Below, piece by piece: positions 43,660 to 55,012 of a DNA stretch of 64,000 bases. Within the stretch, counting starts at the first letter, position 1. Each line of letters opens with the position of its first letter. The DNA comes from Solenopsis invicta (taxonomy: Eukaryota > Arthropoda > Insecta > Hymenoptera > Formicidae). The position numbers and the translations under genes are program-made. Location: the NCBI RefSeq assembly GCF_016802725.1, contig NC_052669.1, forward strand, positions 14,550,270 through 14,614,269. The letters run 5' to 3'. The notes beneath the pieces were generated by a model. That model was not told the DNA's origin and did not search any database. It saw only the letters and a list, made by a program, of their open reading frames with translations.

Positions 43660-44891
43660 TGTAACGAAACGCCCCTCCACCTCGCGCGCACTGCCACTCC
43701 GCTCCGTCCACCCGAGCAAAACACCGGCAGAACGCCACGTGCGCGCACAGGGCTAACCTATCGTTGCGATCACGCAGCAGCACGCGCGCCGCCCGTGGCG
43801 TTCGGCAACGCTCCCACTCCGGGCCAGCCGACCGAACGCACGGATTGGTCCGCCCAACCGTGCGTTCGGATATATAAGCCGGCAGTGGGAACGCCGAGAT
43901 CAGATCTTCCCGGTCCGCCGAATCCGACAGGTCGAGTATCCTCGACCGCACTCCGACTCCCAAGAGGACGAGAATACTCGCCTCATCCTGATTCCCCTCG
44001 ACGAGCATCCTCGTCGTTCCGGCTAGCCGAGTATCCTCGGCTAATCCTGTCATACCGAATACCGCCAATCACGGCGAGCATCCTCGCCGTAGCCGAGTAT
44101 CCTCGGCTAATCCTGTCCTACCGAACACCGTACACAGCCAATCACGGCGAGCATCCTCGCCGTGCTCCGTAGCCGAGTATCCTCGGCGAATCACCGCCCA
44201 CGACGAGCATCCTCGTCGAGTCCGCAGGCTGGGTATCCCTAGCCAATCCCATCCGTCCTCTCCCTCAGGGAAGAGTCTCTCGTAACCTAAAGCCTCGTCA
44301 GGGCATCCGCGTCCTGACGAGAACTTCGCCTCTTTTTGCACGAGGCGGCTCGGGCGAGACGCGGAATCGTCGCCGACGCTCCAATCCCGCGTTCCGCGAC
44401 TCCCCGACCACCCCGGACACCGTGTCCGTTTAAAAACACCGCGTTTAGTTAAGTTCTTATTATGTATCTTTTGTAAGTAGATTTATTACGTGTCGCTTTA
44501 CCATTTCACCCGTGTTATTACGGACATCACAATTTGATTCTTTTAGTGTAAATGTAATCCCGGCTCTCGCTTAACGTTTTCATTAAGCAAGCGCGTCGTC
44601 GTCCGTGCACCGTCACCCAAACTAGCGATTCCGACAGCTCAACGGCGATTGGCCGCCGCGACTACCGCGAGCCAATCGCGTCCCCGCTTAGGCTAGGTCC
44701 ACTCGCCACGAGGCGCTAGACTCAATAAGCCATAAGGCTATGTGTAAATATTGCAGCTAAATAAAGATCTCCTATGTTTGTCAGCTAAATACCGAGTGCG
44801 ATTATTATACCGAACCCGACCAATCCGGCGAGCTCATCCGCAACCGTATCCTGACACCTACCCGAACCGCACGAAAACCACCAGCGTTACA
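43660..44891 (+). mobile_element. solo LTR, family D
   Basis: The 1232-bp segment starts TGTAACGAAACGCCCC and ends CCAGCGTTACA, with AAAT on both sides (43656-43659 and 44892-44895). The TATATAAG box is at 43871 and AATAAA at about 44760. The promoter region and the CGAG-x-ATCCTCG tandem words match the LTR of the gypsy fragment at 22460-23159, so they belong to one family. Confidence 0.87.
43930..44225 (+). repeat. tandem palindromic words CGAGCATCCTCG / CCGAGTATCCTCGG
   Basis: At least eight copies downstream of the TATA box in LTR family D, each a short inverted repeat. A related set occurs at 22740-22900. Possibly R/U5 structural or regulatory repeats. Confidence 0.7.
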
Positions 44892-44895
44892 AAAT

Positions 44896-45410
44896 TCTTA
44901 ACAGTTTTTTTATGGAGGAAAGAGTTTTCACTCACACACGCACGCACGCATACGCATACACATTTGAATGCGTTTATTTATCAGTTGATATTAAATTGAC
45001 TTTCAATTTAATTCGGTACGTATAAATTTCAAAAGATATGTAAAATTATACAATAAATATTAGCATTAGGATTTACCTATGATCGATATGGCTATCTGTT
45101 TATATTGATAAATCAATTTTGCTAAAATCGTATGATAAAATGCTCACTGGCTCGCAGACTAATGGAACAGCATTCAAAGAATATTTAAGATAATTAGTAT
45201 TGCTACTTTATAGCGCACGAATTGGCATTCGATGACATCATGAGTTTGGTAATATGTTTGACAATTGTTGACAGTTTGTCTCATAATGGCGTTTTGTCAG
45301 AGAAATGTGAACAATTTTATTGTTTTTTGAATTTTTCTTTGAGTATATATTTTGTGAGAAAAAATATCCTAACAAAAACCATTTTTTTAAAAAAAGACAA
45401 TTTTTTCATA
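44896..45410. other. AT-rich DNA, no gene seen
   Basis: It includes a short CACACGCACGCATACGCATA tract (44931-44962). No motif-bearing frame. Confidence 0.5.
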
Positions 45411-45412
45411 TA

Positions 45413-46029
45413 CAGGGTGATTCAGAATAACATATTGATCCCGTTACTGGCGTATTCGTAATCGAATTTTAAGACGATTTTTCCTGTAGCAAAAATTTGT
45501 CCGGAGCTTAGTTTTTAAATTATAAGAAGGAATAGTTAGCGTATGACGGGTCAGATGTGATAGACAGGGGCGGCGCGACTCATTGTTACACGCGAGTGTT
45601 TCCGTGAGGCGCCTGCGCTCAAATAACTGACAATAGTACACGAACAACGCATTCCCATTTAAACTTTCTTTCTCTTTCTCTCTCTCTCTTTCACTTTAAT
45701 TTGCTATATTTAACTTGTCAAATATTGAACTTTATCATCTGGCCGTCAAATATCGGAATGACAGTGAAATCTTCAAGTTTACGGTCACAGGTGTGATACA
45801 TAGGCGCAACACTATTATAATGAATGTACGGCCGCAAATAATAAAATTTCATGCAAATGGAATTACTTAAATGTCATTGGCAAGTTAAAAGTAGCACATT
45901 TAAAACGCACAAGAACGGAAAGAAGGAAAGAGAGAAAGGGGGCGTTTGAACAAGTTTTAGCACGTTTACTTAGAATTCAATTACGAATATGCCAATAACG
46001 GGACCAATATGTTATTTTGAATCACCCTG
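45413..46029. mobile_element. 617-bp MITE, CAGGGTGATTC termini, TA target
   Basis: TIRs of about 60 bp: CAGGGTGATTCAGAATAACA at the left and the inverse (TGTTATTTTGAATCACCCTG) at the right, both followed inward by GGCRTATTCGTAATYGAATT. TA occurs at 45411-45412 and 46030-46031. No transposase. Mariner-type non-autonomous element. Confidence 0.85.
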
Positions 46030-46364
46030 TACAAGGAATATCAAATGTCATATAATAGTTTTCCTAAATCAAAAACATTTTGTAATAAAAAAATATACCA
46101 AAAAGTAAAGATTTTCCTAAAGAAAATTCTTTAAAGGAAAAAAAACTATTTACGCCAACTACATAAAAAAAGCATGTTATGTTATTACAATCTCCTAAAT
46201 AAAGAAACATATAGTTTTTTTATAAAATAAGACTATATAAAAAATAATAAAATTCCTAACAAAAACATAAAAAAAAGAAAGATATTTACGCAAAATATAT
46301 AAAAAAATATCTGTTACTATCTTTTTAAAACAAATATATTTTTTAATAAAATATGTGCTAAGTA

Positions 46365-47351
46365 CAGTAAAGTTTCTTTAACTTTGACTCTATGGGGCGA
46401 TAAGAGCGGAATGCCAAAGTTATAGAATATCCTCATCATAGCACGCGTCTACCAATTATCGAACAGAGCACACAGTGATTGGTAGGTTCGTGCTGTGGTA
46501 AGCAGTGTTTCCACTCTGATGGAAAATTTCCCATTTCGGAGAATTTTTGAGGGAAGAAGAGGGAAAAGGGAAAAATGAGGAAAAATTGAGCAAAATTGAG
46601 AAAATAATAAAGAACATATAATTATCCTTTTTAATAAATCCCTTTTTGTGTGTAACTGATATAGAAATTAAAAACAGTCAATTAAGAGTCGATAGCACTG
46701 TCTGATTGGCTGAGGTTGTTATAATTCCTGTATTTCCTCACTCTACAACTGAGGGACTTGATGGATTGAGCTTAAGAAGTTGGCAATCTTATTAGATATC
46801 TGTGATTTTGTGTTGTTTCGTTATCAAATATTAAAAAATTTATAAATTTTTATTTTTAAAAGATATTTGTTTATCTTTTTCATTTATTCTTTTTATTATT
46901 AAAATACATTTTTAATCAATTTGATTAAAAATACACATAACTTATTTGCTTTTTCTGGATTAAAAGCATTAACTTAAGTTTAACCTGACGCCTGAAAATG
47001 ACAAAGAAAAATAGAAAGAAATTATGAACAATTATGAAGAAACAAAATAAATGATTTAAATGATTTCATAAATTTTTTATTAAAATAAAGAATTTAGACG
47101 CAAGCTACTCTCAAATGATAAAATCTCTAACATTTTTTATGTAGGGAAAAATACGGGAAAAATTCAAAGTAGAATGTAGGAAAAAGGGGAAATTTGGAAA
47201 GAGGAGAAGGGAAATTCTAAACCATTCTAGTGGAAACACTGGTAGTGAGGGTATTTTATAAAAGGAAGAGGTATGATATTAATGTTTGTAAAAATACGTG
47301 TGAAAAAAAATGCAAAGATTATAAAGAGCCAAAGTTAAAAAAATTCTATTG
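46365..47351. mobile_element. pogo/Tigger-like MITE
   Basis: Ends CAGTAAAGTTTCTTTAACTT and the inverse of CAATAGAATTTTTTTAACTT, both leading into TTTGRCTCT. TA on each side (46363-46364 and 47352-47353). No open frame. It contains the nested hAT-like MITE 46503-47241. Confidence 0.7.
46503..47241. mobile_element. hAT-like MITE nested in the pogo-like MITE
   Basis: TIRs CAGTGTTTCCACTCTGATGG and the inverse of CAGTGTTTCCACTAGAATGG. Flanking 8-mers GTGGTAAG and GTAGTGAG match at 6 of 8 positions, as expected for an aged hAT duplication. No transposase. Confidence 0.75.
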
Positions 47352-47353
47352 TA

Positions 47354-47865
47354 ATGCGATCCCTAAGAAAACCTTTGGAAAAAAAACCTAAACAAAAACA
47401 CTTTTTTTAAATTAAAATTATCAAAAAACAAATATTAGATCATACAATTAGCCAAGTATTTAATTAAACATATAATTTTGTTAGTATTTTATCTAAAACC
47501 AAAAATATTTCTTTAATAAACAGTTTTAATTATGCTTGCTTCGTCCAAGCGCCTTGGCGGCACCGCATCTTCGAGCGAGCACGTCGTATCTTCATTGTAT
47601 TTCTTGTTTTCTCGACGACAGCATCGTATCCGGGCGTGATCATTTTTTTGGGGTTAATAGGAGTAAACAAAATCTCGAAAGCGTTCGCGAGAGCACTTTC
47701 GTGAGTATTATTTACGAAATTACGATTCGACAAAGAGAATCGAGAATATAAACCCTTGAGGTTAAAACACTTACGCTCTAATAATCATGGTCATTAAACC
47801 GTCTGCCACTAACGCAATCTGAGGCAATTTGAGTAGGACAACAGAAAGACCTTTATGCCGATCAT
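47354..47865. other. region upstream of errantivirus-like gag
   Basis: It may contain the 5' LTR and leader of the following element, but I could not match it to a 3' LTR or identify a PBS. A GC-rich segment 47535-47700 is open on the plus strand (71 codons) without recognisable motifs. Confidence 0.35.
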
Positions 47866-48980
47866 GTCGGACAACATCACGCACGAGTCACAGGACATAG
47901 AAAGCAGAGATTCACCAGCGATAACTGACACAGAAATCTGTTTTTGAGGTATTTTATGTGTTATAACCGAGCATAACGACCCGACGCATGGCAATCAATC
48001 TCAAGTTACCATGCACCGGAAAAAAATTAAACTTATTGTCTAAAGCGCTGTCACAACGCAGACAAACCCAGAAACTTTAAAACCCAACGGTAATTGCCCG
48101 AATTAGTTGCAACAACGCCGACACAACGCTATCGACGAGGACATATCGAACACCGCACTTGCAATTGACCGAATACGAAATCAACGGGGCTCCATGCTTT
48201 CTACCGCTAAAAAATACACAAAACATGATACTGGATGGAACGTCTCAAAACCACGTTAAAGAATTTTTGAACGCGAGTACATATGCCATGAAGAATATTC
48301 ATCCGGCTGAGGAGCACACTCTATTCGAGGCTATTTTGTGCACTAAAATGAAAGAAAAGGCAATGACTGACTTCTAAACAAGAGACATACGAAACTTTGA
48401 ACAGTTAAAACGATACTCGAAAATGAGTATCTGGGAAAGCGGAGCACCTTGCACCTGCAGTTGCAATTTAATTTCCTAAAGCAGAAAACGGGCGAAAGCG
48501 CACAAGAATTCGGGCAGCGGAACAATTTATTAGCGCTTAAATTATACGAGGCCATGGAAGAGTGGGAGGAACACACCCCTGAGCAGCAGCGCGGTATTCT
48601 GAATAATATAAAGAAACTCGCTCTTCATAATTACCAGAACGGGCTGCACGATAATATATAGCTATTGGTAAGATCGCAACGATACGCCTCATTAGCGGAA
48701 GCCATAGCCGGTGCAACAGCTGAGGAAAAGGTTAATGGCCTTAGCTATCGTAACACGAATCATTAAAAGAATAAGTACAACGCCCGAAAACGGTCCCCCA
48801 CCCATGGCGCGCCACAATGCTGGAAGTGTGGGAAGACAGAACACTACGGCCAGGACTGTCAAAGCAGTCGCTACGCAAACCGCTTTTCATTACCAAAGCC
48901 CGAAGGAAAACCTCGGATGAATACAATCGATAAATACTGTAATTATTGCCAAGAGGGACACAGCCGACAATAGTGTTGAT
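47866..48980 (+). pseudogene. errantivirus-like gag, frameshifted
   Basis: It starts at ATG 47866 (MSDNITHESQDIESRDSP). Later pieces in other frames: MILDGTSQNHVKEFLNASTY and HTLFEAILCTKMKEKAMTDF (48159-48377), then FLKQKTGESAQEFGQRNNLL (48449-48661). Two zinc-knuckle-like units lie at about 48820-48975 (CWKCGKTEHYGQDC; CNYCQEGHSRQ followed by a stop where the Cys should be). Gag would form the particle and bind RNA. At least four disruptions. Confidence 0.75.
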
Positions 48981-49199
48981 CGCTAAATAGCCAATCAAAC
49001 ACAAAAGATACCTTTTCGCGGATAGCCAAAACAAACAGAAGCACGCAAAACTATAAGCAAGAAAAGCCACTTGAGTAAAGGAAATCAATAATAGCCGCTG
49101 ATGCACCAAGCAGCAATGACAAAGATAAAAATAGAAGCTCATCACTCAAAGAAATAGCCGCGTCGTACTGTATCGCTCACATCCGTCCCGAGCCACGCA

Positions 49200-49754
49200 C
49201 CGATAACGAATTGGATCTTATTTTGCTCTCCGTATAAGAGGTCGCACAAAAGAAAATTGAATTCTTATTTTACACCGGGGCAACAATTTCCTTGGTAAAA
49301 ATGAAGACACTGGCGGACACCGAGATAATCGATGAAAAAATCAAATTAATAGGCATCTCTTGACACTCGATCTCCACGTTGGGAAAAGCGTTCATCCATG
49401 TGTTGCTAAACACAAAAGCACAGAAACATTCCGTATACGTAATCGTGAGACGACGTGCCGGTAGATTATGACGGGATACTCGGAAACGATTTTATACGCC
49501 AAGCCCGAGCTTCATGCAACTATGCCACAAAACAGATCATAATCGGAGAGACTCGATTTAAATTTTACCCGTATAAACAAATAACATTAAAGCCACGAAG
49601 CGAAACGATAGTAAAAATTGTCACCGATATAAACACGATAGGCATCACGCGCAAAGAAGAAAAAATGCCTGAAATATACATAGGCAAATGCGGGCGGATC
49701 CTGATAGTTCACAAGACCGATAGCCCACCACCACTTACAGCGGTTGATGCCTAG
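49200..49754 (+). pseudogene. gypsy protease
   Basis: FLFYTGATISLVK corresponds to the aspartic protease motif D-S/T-G-A, with the catalytic Asp replaced by Tyr. GILGNDFI further on is the conserved second protease block, here in a different frame (49455-49754). Inactive. Confidence 0.7.
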
Positions 49755-50189
49755 ACTTTTTCCGTTGGTTGGGTTAGATAAGTCAAGATGATTGCTTGGT
49801 AAATTATCACATCGTGCGCTATCGGATGCCGTTCGGCAAATGCATGGTGAAACCACGCGACTTTACCTGCGTAGCCAGCATAATAAACACGACGGAGAAC
49901 GAAGTAGAAATAACGACACCACATGTAACTTTAGACGCGGTGGAAGAAGACGACGCCGTCGAAGTGCATGCAATGTGAGAGAAAAGAACAAAAGAAGAAC
50001 TCACGATTATAGAACGACAAGAGAAATTGTGACAATTACTGCGCACCAAGTACCTAAACCCAGAAAAAAAGAAAACGATACAAGAAATATGCAGTGAATT
50101 CTGCAATATTTTTTTTCTAGAAAGAGATCAACTGACATGTTCCAGTTGTCGAACACAAAATTAACACGCGAATTGATAGCGCGCCTGTA

Positions 50190-50799
50190 AACATATGACC
50201 ATACCAGACAAACACAAGGCAGAAGTGAACAAGCAAATTAACAAAATGTTAGAAAATGAAATAATAAGGCCCAGTGGGAGTTAATGGAACGCCCCGATAC
50301 TGGGGTACCAAAGAAAACCGACGCATCAGGAGAAAGAAAACTACGCATAGTAGTTGATTTCAAAAAACTTAACGACCTAACAATAGGCGATTCTTTCACA
50401 TTACCAAATATTACAGACATATTAGACCAACTCGGGAGTGCCAAATATTTCTCCACGCTAGATCTAGCGTCGGGCTATCACCAAATACCGATAGCCAAAG
50501 AAGATAAATGCAAGACAACATTTTCTACACCGTACGGCTACTACAAATACAATAGAATGCCTTTTGGACTAAAGAATGTACCGGCGACCTTCCAATGGCT
50601 AATGAACTCAGTGCTTGCCGGCGTGCAAGGTATCAAGTGTCTAATATATTTAAATGATATTGTAATATATGCGCCAAGCCTACAAGAACACAATTGCCGC
50701 CTCATAGAGGTATTCAAGCAATTAGGAGAAAAGAACCTCAAATTGCAAAAAGAGAAATACAAATTTCTAAGAAAAGAGGTCAACTACTTGGACACGTGA
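50190..50799 (+). pseudogene. gypsy reverse transcriptase
   Basis: Main frame 50284-50799. LRIVVDFKKLNDLTIGDSF, YFSTLDLASGYHQIPI (with the first catalytic Asp), YYKYNRMPFGLKNVPATFQ and CLIYLNDIVIYA are consecutive gypsy RT blocks. The catalytic box is YLND instead of YLDD, losing an essential Asp. A stop at about 50281 separates the start of the domain. Confidence 0.88.
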
Positions 50800-50812
50800 T
50801 CACCAAAAACGG

Positions 50813-51794
50813 AATATAATCCGATCTAGCAAAGATAACAAGGGTAAAAAATTTCCCAACGCCGAGCAAAATAAAAGATATACAGGCGTTCTTGAAACTA
50901 GCCGGATATCGAAGATTCATCGACAATTTTCTAAAAATAGCCAAGTCACTAACTTTATTGACACAAAAAGACAAAAGATTTGCATGGTCAACAGCCCGGC
51001 AGCATGCATTCAAAACACTCAAAAAAAAAAAAAAATTGACGACAGCTCCAGTATTAAATTATCGGAATTTTACAAAGACATTTATAACAGCATCAGATGC
51101 TTCAGATTTTGCGATAGGAGCAATACTATTGCAAGGGCCGGTAGGACAAGACTGCCCTATAGCTTACGCCAGCAGAATCTTAAACAAGGCTGAGCAAAAT
51201 TATAACACGACAAAAAAAGAATTAGCCATCGTATGGGCAGTAAAATACTTCAGACCGTATATATACGGCACACATTTTGAGATCGTCACGGATCACAAGC
51301 CGCTAACATGGCTATTTAGTGTAATCAACGCAGGTTCTTGTTTAATTAGGTGGAGACTCAAGCTAGAAGAGTATGACTACAAAATAAACCGAGCCGGGAA
51401 AAGAAACGCGAACGCAGATGCTCTGAGTCGAAATTCGAGCACAGATCAAATTAACACTGAGGAACAAAAAGAAGAAGAATACACCGAAGAAGAGAAGCAA
51501 CAACTTTTTTACGAATTTTACAATGCTCCTACAGGAAGACATCAAAGGGTGGAACGCACCCTGAACCGCCTCAAAATGGAACACAAATGGCCGGAAATGG
51601 CCAAAGACGTCAAAAAATACATACAGAAATGCAAACTATGCCAAAAGAACAAATTGAAACAAAAAACAAAGGCACCGTTAATAATAACGGACACGCCGGA
51701 AAAGCCATTTCAAAAATGTGCACTAGATATTGTAGGGCCGTTAACAAGAAAAAACGACCCTAGACAACAAATATCTACTAACATTCTAAGATAA
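50813..51794 (+). pseudogene. gypsy RT thumb, RNase H and integrase N-terminal part
   Basis: An open frame of 300 codons (50892-51794). FITASDASDFAIGAILLQG and YASRILNKAEQNYNTTKKEL are the RNase H core; FEIVTDHKPLTWLF and NANADALSRN follow. The integrase zinc finger is HQRVERTLNRLKMEH...CKLCQ, and CALDIVGPLTRKND carries the first catalytic Asp. After 51794 the frame is lost. Matches 17.6/297/gypsy-type elements. Confidence 0.88.
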
Positions 51795-52510
51795 CCTTAC
51801 AAAATTTGAAAAAAAGATACCCATTCCGAATCAGGAAACAGCGACAATTGCAAAGAAATTTACAACAAAAATAATATTAGAATATTACGGAATCCCAGAA
51901 ACGGTACTAACAGATCAAAGTATCAACTTTGTAAATGAGCTATTCAAGAACGTTTGTAAACTGCTGGAAGTAAACAAAATACACACTACATCCTATTACC
52001 TCAAAAGCAACAAGAACTTAAAGCGTTCTCATAGCAGAATACTCACTTTATAAATGAAGATCAGACGAACTGGGATGAATGGATTCTGTACGCAATGTTT
52101 ACATTCAACCCGACACCCCACACGGCCACCGGATACACTCCGTTTGAGCTCGAGTACAGAAACAAGGCGACGCTACCTTCCGCATTACTAACAAAACCAA
52201 GAACCACGTATACCTACGATGACTACGCACAAGAATTAAAGGAACAAATACGAGCAGCTAATCAAATAGCTAAAGAGAACCTCAGACAAGAAAAACAAAG
52301 GTAAAAGAACATTACGACCGAAAGGCAAAAGAAATTATTTTCAAACCAGAAGACAAATATATGATAAATCTCTAAGAAGAGGACGATCTAAAAAACTAGA
52401 CTCACTGTAGATCGGACTCTACATAATACTAGAGAAAAACTCGGAAAACGTAAATTACACCATGAAAATGAGCCGACAAAAACTACGAGTCCACGCAAAT
52501 AGAATAAAAG
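51795..52510 (+). pseudogene. gypsy integrase C-terminal half
   Basis: Scattered blocks across frames: an NITEYYGIPETVLTDQ-like region near 51870-51920 (with TDQ, second Asp), then NWDEWILYAMFTFNPTPHTA and TGYTPFELEYRNKATLPSAL (52095-52304), typical of the end of gypsy integrase. Heavily frameshifted. Confidence 0.7.
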
Positions 52511-52952
52511 TATTTATAGTACATTAAAAAAAAAACGGAAACAAAAGAGCGCATAAACAAAAACGCAAAGAAACAAAAAAGGCAAAAGAAAGGTATAATA
52601 ATCCCTTAAAACAATTAAATGGAAGCAAAGACGCGAGAAAAGAAATACAAAACAATAAAAAGACAACGTGCGCGAAACTTAAGCCAATAATAAGTGAGGC
52701 AATCATACAGACACACACGCTTGCACGCATGCCGTACGTCATAATGTAACAAGTGACAATAAAATAAGAAATAAAAAATTAAAAATAAACTTATCAAAAG
52801 AGGCTCCAAACAGCTAAACCAAAAAGAGGGCAGGCAGTAAAACAGCTCAAAAAAGCACAAAAAGTACAAAAGTCACTACACACTAAGAAATACTACCACT
52901 ACACTACTGCTAATGTCACTACGACTACGTACTAAAAGGCACAGTACAAAGA

Positions 52953-53725
52953 CTAGTCTTCTTCCTCACTAGAGGAGGACACATCTACGGGGACAGGAGG
53001 TCCACCCAACAGGTTGTCGAAACCTTCATTATTGTCCAAATTAAACTCCATTAGAAGCTCTTCAACATCTTCGGGGAGGATAGGATCATCCTCTACCTTC
53101 AAGCCTCCCTCATCACTGGAGACCTTAGACATGTCCATGTCTAAGTTATTCTCAGAAGAATGATGTATGTCAACAAGATCCGCCTCAACAATGTCCACAA
53201 AGTCGAGGAATCCGACACCCACCTCACAATCAAGTTTCATGAACTCAAAATTAACCCTACCGTCTCCGACATCATCGAGTTCACCCTCCAAGGGCATCTC
53301 ATCGAGCGCGTCAGACACTAGAAAACGCATATTTTTTTGTATTAATCTCCAAAAACTAAAACAAGTGTACAAGCAAACAGCCCGCAAAAAACTAAGCAAC
53401 AATAGAAGACGGCGGACAAAAAAAATTCAAAGCTGACACAGCAAAAAATAATAAGCCACCAAGAAAAATAACTCAGGTGAGAAAAAATTTAAGAAATAAA
53501 TTAGAGCCGCACCAAATAAGAGAAAAATATAACTAGAAAATACTTACGGGAAGAATGGACATCCGCCATACAAACACACGGAAGAGTAGAGGCGGAATGG
53601 AACAAAATATTTGAGCCTTCAGAATCAGAAGCAAGCTCCATCTCCAAAAAATCGTCAATCAAAGAATCATTAAAAGAATCACCCCCGTCACTCTCCCAAT
53701 CACGAACAAGTACGGTAAAAAACAT
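52953..53725 (-). CDS. putative two-exon acidic protein, antisense between pol and env
   Basis: Exon 1 is 53725-53548 (ATG; opens MFFTVLVRDWESDGGDSF). A consensus donor C|GTAAGTA lies at 53548/53547 and an acceptor TTTTCTAG|TG at 53318/53317. The 230-bp intron joins phase 1 to phase 1, so the frame continues into exon 2, 53317-52953, ending SSSSEEED and a stop. The product of about 180 aa is rich in Asp/Glu and Ser with hydrophobic Leu/Phe in between (for example EDVEELLMEFNLDNNEGFDN), resembling acidic transactivation domains. No known family recognised. Both exons are intact while the surrounding gag and pol are broken. An antisense accessory gene in this position is my inference; chance ORFs are the alternative. 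Confidence 0.45.
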
Positions 53726-53869
53726 AGCGCATGAGAATCGACTGATAACCGATACCAGACTGCTGCGCGAAAGATGTATAACTGCGGATATTTAGAGCAG
53801 ATCATATAACAAAAGCTGACTAAATAAAATCATAAAATTGCAAACTACTGGTAAAGCAAAGCCGCCCAG

Positions 53870-54238
53870 AGGAAACGAATATGAAATCGTCAGCAGCATA
53901 CGAAGTAGAAGAATTCAACCAGGAGCGCGGGATATATTTTGAAAGACTAGGGACTCTACAGCAGGTGAAAGTAACGTAGAAACTAGCAATGAAAACAGAC
54001 GTAGCAACCATAGACCTACAAGTCTCATATTTGCAAAAATACCTAGAACAATCAGAAAAAATCTGCAGACAAGTAAAAAAAAAGCAAAAAATATTGCAAA
54101 AATTCACTGCAATTACTGCATCGAGAAAATGAAAAAATAATAGTAGCAGCAGAGAAACTACAGCTAATATATAAAAGACCAGTACTAAAACGAAGACTCA
54201 TAGATGCCGTCGGGACGATAAGCAAAACGCTATAAAAT
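53870..54238 (+). pseudogene. env (F-protein-like) N-terminal remnant
   Basis: In the env position. AYEVEEFNQERGIYFERLG is the conserved opening of errantivirus envelope proteins after the signal peptide, and the segment ends with a basic cleavage-site-like cluster followed by an AVGTISKT stretch typical of the start of the fusion subunit. The frame contains stops at about 53978 and 54130, there is no signal peptide, and the fusion subunit and transmembrane anchor are absent. Not functional. Confidence 0.65.
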
Positions 54239-54240
54239 CA

Positions 54241-54830
54241 GGGAGTTGAAAGACATACGTGTACACCCCTTTGGGCTCTTAGTACACGGCGCCCACATAG
54301 CAATAAATTGATAAAATTTTGATATGTAATGCTCTATCGGAGTTCATTGTCAAACCAACCGCTTTCTCGGGATAATAATTACCAAGGAACATAAAAAAAT
54401 CGTAAAACTAAATATTGCATGTGGACGCATTAATAAGTAAATTGGTGCACACGGCCTTTCATAGAACAAAGAAAATCATAGACAAAAACGGTATAAATAG
54501 CCGAGCTTCCTAACGGAGCTCACAATCTTGATTTCTGTTCAATCCGAACCACAGTTCCGTGACATCTTGCATGTCCGAGTTCTGTGGATCTCTCGGATCC
54601 GCGGTTTAAACTCGTTCGAGTCGCAAGTTATCGGTCAAAAGAGTACCACTGTAAAACGGGCCTACTTGAGATCTCTCAATTGTGTGCATTGCACGAGGAA
54701 TCCCTTCGACAGGATTTATCGACTCCCGCTGAGTTCGGCTCAGTTTGGAGGCCCCTGCGGCTCCGAGAGTCCTACATTGCCTACACCAATATCATCAACA
54801 CTAATACTACAACCATCAAGTAGTAAGTCC
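54241..54830 (+). promoter_or_regulatory. presumed 3' LTR of the errantivirus-like element
   Basis: A TATA box CGGTATAAATAGCCGAG lies at 54489-54505, followed by an ordinary insect initiator distance. The sequence is GC-richer than its surroundings. LTR ends were not fixed because the 5' LTR was not identified; the right edge is close to 54830. Confidence 0.45.
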
Positions 54831-54949
54831 TGAATTTCCCATTTATTTCTTATTTTTGCTCTTGTTTTCTGACCACATTTTCTCTCTTGCGAACTACTTT
54901 GTTAAAAATATATGTACATACCTATTAAATTCATTGCTCTTTTTCTCCT

Positions 54950-54952
<3 letters not shown>

Positions 54953-55009
<57 letters not shown>
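54953..55009. repeat. (CT)n microsatellite left of LINE A
   Basis: About 28 CT units. LINE A coding sequence begins immediately after it, with no transition. Confidence 0.95.

Positions 55010-55012
<3 letters not shown>

Larger units (their letters stand above)
47866..54240 (+). mobile_element. Ty3/gypsy errantivirus-like element with env remnant
   Basis: gag (47866-48980), protease (49200-49754), RT (50190-50799), RNase H and integrase (50813-52510), a 1.4-kb inter-region with an antisense gene, and an env remnant (53870-54238), all on the plus strand apart from the antisense gene. The gene order is that of insect endogenous retroviruses. gag and pol have several stops and frameshifts and the RT catalytic box is altered, so this copy is inactive. 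Confidence 0.82.

Noticed and set aside
43583..44172. Overlapping frames of 161 and 177 codons on opposite strands
   Set aside because: Within solo LTR family D; repeated palindromic words generate open frames in both directions.
52524..52869. Minus-strand Phe/Leu/Cys-rich frames downstream of the antisense gene
   Set aside because: They arise from the A-rich plus strand and look like chance hydrophobic translations with no start context or homology.
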